Assembly: GCA_052386745.1 (NCBI GenBank)
Contig: JBQTJW010000033.1
Span: 1-52,689 of the forward strand
Direction of reading: 5' to 3'
Source of the DNA: Panacagrimonas sp052386745
GTDB taxonomy: Bacteria > Pseudomonadota > Gammaproteobacteria > Nevskiales > Nevskiaceae
DNA: 52,689 nt
How positions within the stretch are numbered: position 1 is the stretch's first letter; the number at the start of each line of letters is the position of its first letter. The notes under the pieces are model-generated. The model saw only the letters and a program-made list of their open reading frames with translations, was not told the origin of the DNA and ran no database searches. Position numbers and translations under genes: made by a program. This document shows positions 7,542 through 14,985 of the stretch, one piece after another.

Positions 7542-9530
7542 ATGGCACGACATCGGCAGTTGAACAGCGCCTCCAGCGTCTCTGCACGAACCCCGCTCGT
7601 CGCGCTTGCGCTCCTGCTGGTCGCAGGCTCGCTCGGGGCTGCCCAGAACGATCCCCGCTCGGACTACCTCGGCCTGAGTATCGAGGACCTGATGCAGGTC
7701 GACGTGGCGACCGTCGCTGGCAAGCCGGAGCCGCGCTTCACCACGCCTGCGGCGCTCACCGTCATCAGCGGCGGCGACATCCGCCGGGCCGGACACCGGT
7801 CCGTGCCCGAGGCCCTGCGCATGATTCCCGGGATGTTCGTCGCACGCCTGAACGCGTCGAAATATGCCGTGGGCGCGCGCGGGCTGACGGGTTCCACCAT
7901 CACCTCGTCCCGTTACCTGGTGCTGGTGGACGGCCGGGTGGTGGTGGACCCCTTGACCTCCGTCGTCCTGTGGGACGTGGTCGACCTGCCCATCGAGGAC
8001 GTCGACCGCATCGAAGTCATCCGGGGGCCTGGCGCCACGCTGTGGGGCGCCAATGCCATGAACGGGGTCATCAACGTGATCACGCGCAGCGCCGCCCGCA
8101 GCCAGGGCACCCTGCTGAGCGTCGGGCCCGGCGACGCCGAGAGCATTGCCACGCTGCGCCACGGATTCACCGTCGGCTCCACCGCGGTACGCGCGTTCGC
8201 CCGGTACGCGGACCACTCCGACCTGGAACTGAACGGCGGCGTGTCCGCCAACGATGCCTTCTCCACGCTCCGCGCCGGCGTCCGCGTGGATCACCAGCAG
8301 GATCCGCGCACGAAGTGGACGCTGGATGCCAACCTATACCGGCACCCGACTGCCGATGCCACCGTTCGGGTCCCGGTATCCGGGGTGCACGCCCAGTTCG
8401 TCGACGACAGCACGCCCGAGGACATCAGCGGCGGCCATGTCCTGATGCGGATGCAGCGCGATTTCTCGGCCGACTCGGGCTGGAGCCTTCAGGCGTACTA
8501 CGACCAGGTCGAGCGCGATACGTCCCAGCTGGGCGTACACCGCAATACCATCGACCTGGACCTGCGCCACTGGTCCACCTGGGGTGCGCGAAACGAGTTC
8601 ATCTGGGGGGCCCAGTTCACCCGCAACGCCGACCGCCTGGAGGACGGCACCGTGCTGAGCTTCGACCCCAGGTCGCGCCAGTGGAGCACCCTGGGCCTGT
8701 TCGCCCAGAACACCACCACGCTCGTCAGCGACCGCCTGTATCTCATGCTGGGGTCCAAGCTCAACCACCATGACTTCGTCGGCACCTTCGCCCAGCCCGG
8801 TGCCCGGCTGTGGTGGACACCGGGCGAGCGGCAGACGTTCTGGGCGGCGGTCTCGCGTCCCGCTCGCGTGCCGTCCCGCCTGGAAGAAGACGGTTTCGTC
8901 ACGCTCGCCTACACCGACACCGGGCTCGCGACCAACATGCCGCCCACCGGCATTGTCGTGGCGCGGGGCATCCGCGGCGACGACGACCTGCGGGTGGAAC
9001 GCATGCTGGCCTACGAACTGGGCCACCGCTACCGGTTTTCCGATTCGCTCGCGCTCGACATTGCCGGGTTCTACAACGATTACCGTCGCCTGATCGGGGT
9101 CCCGCCCAGCCTGTCGGGTGACTTCACGGACCACAGCCACGGCCAGACCTACGGGGCCGAGCTCGCTGTCACCTGCACGCCCACCCCGGCCTGGCGGCTG
9201 GACGCGTCCTACAGCACGCTCGGCGCCCGGCTCGGCGGCCCTGTCCTGAAGTTCGACGAGGACAACACGCCGCGCCACACCGCCCAGGTCCGCAGCAGCT
9301 GGAAGGCTCGCGGCAACCTGGAAGCCCACTCGGCGGTGTACCACGTGTCCCGCATCGACGGCGTGGGCCTGGCCGCCTACACGCGCCTGGACCTTGGCCT
9401 GACCTGGGATGTACGGCCCGGCGTGCAGGTCGCCCTGTGGGGGCAGAACCTGGGCGACACGGAGCACCCGGAAGCCCTTGGCGTGGAAGTTCCGCGGTCG
9501 TTCTACGCCCAGCTCCGATTCGACCTCTGA
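7542..9530 (+). CDS. TonB-dependent receptor
   Basis: Outer-membrane active-transport or signalling receptor of 662 residues. A Sec signal (about residues 1-33, with LVALALLLVAG as core) precedes the plug domain. The plug begins near residue 60 with TTPAALTVISGGDIRRAG and includes the conserved VLVDGRVVVDP and IEVIRGPGATLWGANAMNGVINVIT motifs. The remainder is a 22-strand-type barrel ending in the terminal aromatic pattern YAQLRFDL. No classic Ton box is obvious. It resembles the receptors that accompany YfiR-type periplasmic proteins. The next gene begins 8 bp later. No Fur box is apparent upstream, so the ligand is probably not a simple siderophore, but this is inference. Confidence 0.93.
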   Translation: MARHRQLNSASSVSARTPLVALALLLVAGSLGAAQNDPRSDYLGLSIEDLMQVDVATVAGKPEPRFTTPAALTVISGGDIRRAGHRSVPEALRMIPGMFVARLNASKYAVGARGLTGSTITSSRYLVLVDGRVVVDPLTSVVLWDVVDLPIEDVDRIEVIRGPGATLWGANAMNGVINVITRSAARSQGTLLSVGPGDAESIATLRHGFTVGSTAVRAFARYADHSDLELNGGVSANDAFSTLRAGVRVDHQQDPRTKWTLDANLYRHPTADATVRVPVSGVHAQFVDDSTPEDISGGHVLMRMQRDFSADSGWSLQAYYDQVERDTSQLGVHRNTIDLDLRHWSTWGARNEFIWGAQFTRNADRLEDGTVLSFDPRSRQWSTLGLFAQNTTTLVSDRLYLMLGSKLNHHDFVGTFAQPGARLWWTPGERQTFWAAVSRPARVPSRLEEDGFVTLAYTDTGLATNMPPTGIVVARGIRGDDDLRVERMLAYELGHRYRFSDSLALDIAGFYNDYRRLIGVPPSLSGDFTDHSHGQTYGAELAVTCTPTPAWRLDASYSTLGARLGGPVLKFDEDNTPRHTAQVRSSWKARGNLEAHSAVYHVSRIDGVGLAAYTRLDLGLTWDVRPGVQVALWGQNLGDTEHPEALGVEVPRSFYAQLRFDL

Positions 9531-9538
9531 TCGCACCG

Positions 9539-10153
9539 ATGCGAGTCGCTCGGCTTGCGGGTGCCAGGACGATCCTTCTTCCCCTGCCTCGACTGCGGGC
9601 GGCCGTCGTCGTCGTGCTCGCAGCCTTGATGGCGCTCACCGCCCACGCACAGGAGATCGACCGGCTCAAGGAAGCGCAGGTCAAGGCGGCCTACCTGGTG
9701 AATTTCCTGAGATACACCGACTTTCCGCCCGCCGATCCCGGCAGCGGGGACATGCCCTACCGGGTGGTGGTCATTGGCGACGAGTCGCTCAGCGCGGCGC
9801 TGCAGTCGGCTCCCGCGGGGCTGGTCACCATCAATTCCCGCGCCCTCAGCGTCGTCTCGCAGAGCTCCGAGGGAAGCCGCGAGGCGTTGCAGGACGCGGA
9901 GCTGGTGTTCATCGGCCGGGCCCGGGCTGCGCGCGTGCCCGCGCTTCTCGAAGCACTGCGAGACCAGCCGGTGCTGACGATCAGCGACGCCGCCGGTTTC
10001 CTGGAGGCCGGCGGAATGATTGCGCTCCGGCTCGATGGCAGGCGCATCGTGTTCGACGCCAGTCCGGGCGCCATACGTGCCTCGGGATTGATGCTGAGCG
10101 CCAAGGTCCTCAAGCTCGCCCAGCATCTGCACGGCGAGCCCGACGCACCATGA
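9539..10153 (+). CDS. YfiR family periplasmic protein (DUF4154)
   Basis: A 204-residue exported protein of the YfiR/DUF4154 family. In Pseudomonas, YfiR is a periplasmic repressor of a membrane diguanylate cyclase. The sequence shows a Sec signal at about residues 1-33 (AVVVVLAALMALTAHA), then the family opening (VKAAYLVNFLRYTDFP) and later the SDAAGFLEAGGMIAL and VFDASPGAIRASGLMLSAKVLKLA motifs. The cysteine pairs of P. aeruginosa YfiR are absent. It starts 8 bp after the receptor stop and its stop overlaps the start of the downstream kinase (ATGA). This order suggests that the YfiR protein relays receptor or envelope state to the kinase's periplasmic domain; that is inference from context. 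Confidence 0.9.
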   Translation: MRVARLAGARTILLPLPRLRAAVVVVLAALMALTAHAQEIDRLKEAQVKAAYLVNFLRYTDFPPADPGSGDMPYRVVVIGDESLSAALQSAPAGLVTINSRALSVVSQSSEGSREALQDAELVFIGRARAARVPALLEALRDQPVLTISDAAGFLEAGGMIALRLDGRRIVFDASPGAIRASGLMLSAKVLKLAQHLHGEPDAP

Positions 10154-12102
10154 GGCGCCCCGAACACGATCGCCGGTTTGGCGACAAGCTCACCCGGCTG
10201 GTGGCCCTGACCAGCGGCGCGGCCGTCATCCTGGTGAGCGGCATGCTGTTCGTGGCGGGCTATGCGGATTTCCGGCGCGAAACCCTGATATCGGCCAACT
10301 CGCAGGCGCAGGTCGTCGCACTCAACAGCGGCGCGCCCATGGCGTTCGGCGATCGGCACGCCGCCGTGGAGGCCCTCGCCATCCTGCGCGCCAGTCCCGA
10401 CGTCGCCTCGGCCACCCTGTTCGACGCCGACGGTGCCGTCTTTGCCCAGTTCCGCCGCACCCCCGATCCCGGCCCGGCCTTTCCGCCTGGACGGACCGGC
10501 ATCCGCGAACGCGAGGGCTGGCTGGTGGTACACCTGCCGGTGGCAGACCGCAAGCAGATCCTGGGCGGCGCCCAGCTGGTGTACGACCAGAGCCGCCTGC
10601 GCCGCCGCATCATCATGGGCCTGGGCGTGACCCTGGCCGCCACGTTCGGCGCCATGGTGACGGCCTTCCTGATCGGCCGCCGCATCAGCCGCTCGCTGGT
10701 GAAGCCCATCGCCGAACTCGCCAACACGGCCAACCAGGTATCGCGCACCCGCAACTACGCGCTGCGCGCGCGCAAGATCAGCGCCGACGAAGTGGGCTCC
10801 CTGACGGACGCCTTCAACGGCATGCTCGCGCAGATCGAGCAGCAGGAGCGGGCGCTGACCGCGGCCCAGGGCGAGCGCGAGGCGCTGCTGGACGCCGAGC
10901 GCTCGGCCCGCGCCGACGCCGAGCACGCCAGCCGGATCAAGGACGACTTCGTGGCCACGCTGTCGCACGAGCTGCGCACGCCGCTGACGCCGATCCTCGG
11001 CTGGGTGGCCATTCTCAAGCGCAAGCAACTGGCCGACCCGCACGCGCGCGAGGGCCTGGAGGTGATCGAACGCAACGCGCGTGCGCAGACGCAGATCATC
11101 AACGACCTGCTCGACATGTCGCGGATCGTCTCCGGCAAGATCCGGCTCGAAGTCGAGAACGTGAACCTGCGCGACGTGGTGGACGCCGGCGCCGCGACCG
11201 TGCGGACCGCCGCGGATGCGCGCGAGATCCGGCTGGAAATCCGGGCCGATGCGGCAGTGACGATGGTGCGCGGCGACCCCGGCCGCCTGCAGCAGATTGT
11301 CTGGAACCTGCTGACCAACGCCATCAAGTTCACGCCGCAAAAGGGCCAGGTCATCATCACCCTGCAGCGCCTGCCCGCGCACGTGGAGCTCTCGGTGACG
11401 GATACCGGGCAGGGCATCGACCCCGGCTTCCTGCCGCATGTCTTCGAGCGCTTCCGTCAGGCCGACAGTTCCACCACCCGGCAGGTGGGCGGGCTGGGGC
11501 TGGGCCTGGCCATCGTCAAGCAGCTGGTCGATCTGCACGGCGGAGCGGTCAGCGCGCACAGCGCGGGCCTGGGCCAGGGCGCCACCTTCACCGTCCGGTT
11601 CCCGGTCGCTGCGACGCCGGTCAACGAGGGTTCTGTTGTGCTCAGGACGGACCCCGATCGGCGCGAGCGCGCGGACATCGCCACCGCCTCCCTGGCCCGC
11701 CTGCGCGTGCTGGTGGTGGACGACGATATCGACTCGCGGACGCTGGTGGCCACGGTGCTGGAAGGCCGGGGCGCCGAGGTGGTTCGGGTCGGGTCAGCCG
11801 CCGAAGCCCTGACGGCAGTCAGGCAATGGCGCCCGGAGCTCATGATCAGCGACATCGGCATGCCGGTGATGGACGGCTACGAATTGATGCGGCTTATCCG
11901 CACCCTGCCCTCCGACGAGGGCGGAAAGACACCCGCCATCGCGCTCACCGCCTTCGCCCGCAGCGAAGATCGCAGCCGTGCGCTGCTGGCGGGCTACCAG
12001 CTGCACCTGGCAAAGCCCATCGAAGCCGCCGAACTCGTGGCCGCTGCCGCAAGCCTCACCGGCATCCGATCCCGGCCCGAGGAGCGCCCGCAAGCCGGCT
12101 GA
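10150..12102 (+). CDS. Hybrid sensor histidine kinase / response regulator
   Basis: A 650-residue inner-membrane sensor kinase. Order: TM1 about 17-38; a periplasmic domain of about 115 residues consistent with CHASE8 (contains ASPDVASATLFDADG); TM2 about 154-176; HAMP about 176-232; a short coiled region; HisKA with phospho-acceptor His273 in SHELRTP; HATPase with an N box (WNLLTNAIKF) and G boxes (DTGQGID, GGLGLGLAI). A C-terminal receiver from about 517 has acidic residues 524-526, phospho-acceptor Asp568 in ISDIGMPVMDG and conserved Lys622. No DNA-binding output domain is fused, so signal must pass to another regulator. The ATG overlaps the yfiR-like stop by 4 bp, implying translational coupling. 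Confidence 0.94.
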   Translation: MRRPEHDRRFGDKLTRLVALTSGAAVILVSGMLFVAGYADFRRETLISANSQAQVVALNSGAPMAFGDRHAAVEALAILRASPDVASATLFDADGAVFAQFRRTPDPGPAFPPGRTGIREREGWLVVHLPVADRKQILGGAQLVYDQSRLRRRIIMGLGVTLAATFGAMVTAFLIGRRISRSLVKPIAELANTANQVSRTRNYALRARKISADEVGSLTDAFNGMLAQIEQQERALTAAQGEREALLDAERSARADAEHASRIKDDFVATLSHELRTPLTPILGWVAILKRKQLADPHAREGLEVIERNARAQTQIINDLLDMSRIVSGKIRLEVENVNLRDVVDAGAATVRTAADAREIRLEIRADAAVTMVRGDPGRLQQIVWNLLTNAIKFTPQKGQVIITLQRLPAHVELSVTDTGQGIDPGFLPHVFERFRQADSSTTRQVGGLGLGLAIVKQLVDLHGGAVSAHSAGLGQGATFTVRFPVAATPVNEGSVVLRTDPDRRERADIATASLARLRVLVVDDDIDSRTLVATVLEGRGAEVVRVGSAAEALTAVRQWRPELMISDIGMPVMDGYELMRLIRTLPSDEGGKTPAIALTAFARSEDRSRALLAGYQLHLAKPIEAAELVAAAASLTGIRSRPEERPQAG

Positions 12103-12234
12103 CGGGCGCCATTCCACCGGGTGGACGGGCGTCCCGGCCCGGGCACGAATCTTCCTGTCCCGGGTGCAGCCGCTTGACCCTTGCGCCAGCGGCCGCTGAC
12201 GCGGGCACGCATGGCGACCCCTTGTGCGCGCGCC

Positions 12235-12240
12235 TATGAT
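12235..12240 (+). promoter_or_regulatory. Putative -10 of second DUF1329 gene
   Basis: TATGAT (5 of 6 matches to TATAAT) followed by CCGGCG lies in the 210-bp gap after the kinase gene, with a weak TGGCGA 17 bp upstream. It would give a leader of about 66 nt containing the GAGGAG Shine-Dalgarno. The rest of the gap shows nothing else recognisable. Confidence 0.45.
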
Positions 12241-12312
12241 CCGGCGAGCTTCAGGGCGTGGCTCGCCGCCGCTGCCCCGCCGCTGCAAAAACAATTCGAG
12301 GAGAAACAACCA

Positions 12313-13746
12313 ATGCGCACACTGCAACCCCTGTTCGCGAGCGGGCGCCGCTGGGCATTCGCGGCTGTTGTCGCCACCGTCCCGGGCCTGGCCTGGAACG
12401 CGGCCATGGCAGACGAGGCCAGCGACCTGGGCGGAAAGCTCACGCCCATCGGCGCCATCCGCGCCGGAAATGCCGATGGCTCCATCCCCGAGTACACCGG
12501 CGAAAAGAATTTCCCGGAGGACATGAAGACCTGGACGCCGGCCTTCCTGGAAAACCTGCGCACCCAGGACGCCAAGAAGCTGGAGGCCGAGTTCAAGAAA
12601 GCCATCAAGCCCGAGTACCTCACGCCCTTCGACACCGTGACCAAGGCCAACATGGCCAAGTACGCGGACAAGCTCACCGACGGCCACAAGGCGCTGCTGG
12701 AGAAATACCCCACCTACAAGCTGCCGCTCTACAAGGGCGTGCGCACGGGCTTCTTCCCCAAGGAGATCGAAGAGGCCACCAGGAAGAACGCCAGCACCGC
12801 CAAGCTCACCGGCACCGACCTGGTGGAAGGCGCGTCCATCGGCTTTCCGTTCCCCATTCCCAAGAGCGGGGCGGAGGTGATCTGGAACCACCGCATGAAG
12901 TACCGCGGCAACGCGGCCAAGCGCTACAACAACCAGGCCATCGTCAAGCCGGACGGCAGCTTCCAGATCACCAAGCTGACCGAGAGCGTGAAGTTCAAGT
13001 ACGCCAATTTCCAGGACCCGCCGGGGCCGGACAACAAGTACCTGCTCATGTACCTGTCGGAGACCATCTCGCCGCCGCGCGTGGCGGGGCAGCTGACCCT
13101 GGCGCATGAACTCATCGGCAAGGATGCCGGGTCCGGCCGTGCGGCCTGGATCTTCTCGCCGGGCCTGGGCCGCGTGAACCGCGCGCCGGACGTGGGCTAC
13201 GACAACCCCGCCGTGGGCACCGACAACGAGCAGTACTTCGACCAGATCGACGTGTTCAACGGCTCGCTGGACCGGTACGAGTGGAAGCTGATCGGCCGCA
13301 AGGAGATGTACATCCCGTACAACTCGTACCAGATGAACTCGCCGCAGGTGAAGTACAAGGACATGCTCAAGCCGTTCCACGTCAACCAGGACAACGCGCG
13401 CTACGAGTTGCACCGCGTCTGGGTGGTGGAGGCCAACGTGAAGGCCGGCGTGCGCCACAGCTTCGCCAAGCGCGTGTTCTACGTCGACGAGGACAGCTGG
13501 TCGATTGCCGCCGTGGACTGCTACGACGCCCGCGGCCAGCTGTGGAAGGTGCAGGAAGCCCACCTGATCACCGCGCCCTTCGTTCCCACGGTGACCGGCT
13601 CGCCGGAAATCATCTACGACCTGCAGAGCACCCGGTACTTCGTCACCGCGCTGGCCAACGAGGACAAGATCACCGACTTCAAGGCCAGCTTCACCGATGC
13701 CGAGTTCGACCCGTCCTCGCTGAAGAAGAAGGCGCGCAACAAGTAG
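12313..13746 (+). CDS. DUF1329 domain protein with Sec signal
   Basis: A 477-residue exported protein of the DUF1329 family, molecular role unknown. The Sec signal is at about residues 1-35 (ends in AWNAAMADE). The mature part has the family hallmarks: LGGKLTPIGAIRAGNADGSIPEYTG near the N-terminus, GFPFPIP and the C-terminal RHSFAKRVFYVDEDSW block. It differs from the Tat-exported DUF1329 protein at 3907-5283 and belongs to the more common Pseudomonas-like subgroup, which is often co-expressed with a DUF1302 outer-membrane protein; no DUF1302 gene is present here. The start has a GAGGAG Shine-Dalgarno nine bases upstream. A hairpin-forming GC-rich repeat follows the stop, without a T-run. Confidence 0.92.
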   Translation: MRTLQPLFASGRRWAFAAVVATVPGLAWNAAMADEASDLGGKLTPIGAIRAGNADGSIPEYTGEKNFPEDMKTWTPAFLENLRTQDAKKLEAEFKKAIKPEYLTPFDTVTKANMAKYADKLTDGHKALLEKYPTYKLPLYKGVRTGFFPKEIEEATRKNASTAKLTGTDLVEGASIGFPFPIPKSGAEVIWNHRMKYRGNAAKRYNNQAIVKPDGSFQITKLTESVKFKYANFQDPPGPDNKYLLMYLSETISPPRVAGQLTLAHELIGKDAGSGRAAWIFSPGLGRVNRAPDVGYDNPAVGTDNEQYFDQIDVFNGSLDRYEWKLIGRKEMYIPYNSYQMNSPQVKYKDMLKPFHVNQDNARYELHRVWVVEANVKAGVRHSFAKRVFYVDEDSWSIAAVDCYDARGQLWKVQEAHLITAPFVPTVTGSPEIIYDLQSTRYFVTALANEDKITDFKASFTDAEFDPSSLKKKARNK

Positions 13747-13821
13747 ACCGGCACCGGCGCAGGCAGGGCCGGCCACGCGCCGGTCGGGTTGTGGTGACGG
13801 CGAGCGCGCCCTTTCCGACGT

Positions 13822-14907
13822 CTACAGCAGTAGCGTCGCTTGGGGATCTGCGCTCGCACCGTCTCCCGTGCCGCCGCGCCCGTCGCTGCAAAAATTGGAC
13901 AGCCCGACGCCCGCGAGCCGATACCGCGTGTGGCCGGGCAGTCCCACGCGCTGGCAGAGCGCGAGTGCGCGCTGCGCCAGCACCGCCGCCGACCCGGGCG
14001 CGTCGGCCTGCGTGAGGCTGCGGGTCAGCACCCGGAAGTCGCCGGTCTTGAGCTTGAGCACCACCGTACGGGCCGGCCGTTCCAGCTTGAGTGCCGCCGT
14101 CCATGCGCGCTGTGCCAGGCGATGGATGTGCGGCTCCAGTTCCTCCAGCAGCAGGTCGCCAGGAAAGGTGTCCTCGGCCGACACGGAAATGCGTTCCCGC
14201 TCGCGGCTCACCGGGCGGTCATCGATGCCCCGCGCCAGCTCGTGCAGGCGGCGGCCGTACCGGCCAAAGCGCGCCTCCAGCATCGCCGGGTCGGCGGCCA
14301 CCAGGTCCGCGATCTGCCGCAGGCCCAGCGCCGCCAGCTTCCCCTCCATCATCTTGCCGACGCCCGGGATCCGCCCGACCGGCAACGGCGCGATCAGTGC
14401 CTGCGCGCGTTCCGGCCGGATGACGAACAGGCCGTCCGGCTTCTTCCAGTCGGATGCGAGCTTGGCCAGGAACTTGTTTGCGGCCACGCCGGCCGAGGCG
14501 GTGAGGTTCACTTCCTCGCGAATCTGCGCCCGGATCGTGTGCGCGACCGCGGTTGCGCTGGGCAGCCCGGTGAGATTCGTCGTCACGTCGAGATAGGCCT
14601 CGTCCAGCGACAACGGCTCGACCAGCCGGGTATGCCGCTCGAAGATGGCCCGGACTGCTTCCGAAGCGGCCTTGTAGCGGGTGAAGTCGGGCGGCACGAA
14701 TATCGCGTCGGGGCACAGTCTCTCGGCCCGCACCGCCGGCATGGCCGATCGGATGCCAAACCGGCGCGCCTCGTAGGACGCCGCGCATACCACGGAGCGC
14801 GGGCCCTTCCAGGCCACCACCACCGGTCGCCCCCTGAGGCTGGGGTCATCCCGCTGCTCCACCGACGCGTAGAAGGCGTCGAGGTCCACGTGGACGATCT
14901 TTCTCAT
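13822..14907 (-). CDS. dinB: DNA polymerase IV (Y family)
   Basis: Error-prone translesion polymerase. The 361-residue protein begins MRKIVHVDLDAFYASVEQ, with catalytic Asp8 in the palm. The second acidic pair is in LSLDEAYLD near residue 103, and the PGVGKMMEGKL helix-hairpin-helix of the thumb and the little-finger region follow. The start at 14907 is chosen because Y-family homology begins at that Met; a GTG-type upstream start at 14955 would add 16 non-conserved residues. It is on the same strand as fdsA, 78 bp downstream of it, and occupies the place where fdsC/fdsD would be expected. No LexA (SOS) box was recognised in the short upstream gap. Confidence 0.96.
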   Translation of the reverse strand: MRKIVHVDLDAFYASVEQRDDPSLRGRPVVVAWKGPRSVVCAASYEARRFGIRSAMPAVRAERLCPDAIFVPPDFTRYKAASEAVRAIFERHTRLVEPLSLDEAYLDVTTNLTGLPSATAVAHTIRAQIREEVNLTASAGVAANKFLAKLASDWKKPDGLFVIRPERAQALIAPLPVGRIPGVGKMMEGKLAALGLRQIADLVAADPAMLEARFGRYGRRLHELARGIDDRPVSRERERISVSAEDTFPGDLLLEELEPHIHRLAQRAWTAALKLERPARTVVLKLKTGDFRVLTRSLTQADAPGSAAVLAQRALALCQRVGLPGHTRYRLAGVGLSNFCSDGRGGTGDGASADPQATLLL

Positions 14908-14985
14908 GGCCTGCCCGGCACCCGCCCGGGCTGCCTCATCCGGCGGAGGCCTCACCCTGCGTCCGTCATCCGGGAAAAGCGCACA

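Noticed and set aside
13753..13784. Hairpin ACCGGCGC...GCGCCGGT between the second DUF1329 gene and dinB
   Set aside because: Stem is plausible but there is a 16-nt loop and no T-run on either strand; not called as a terminator.
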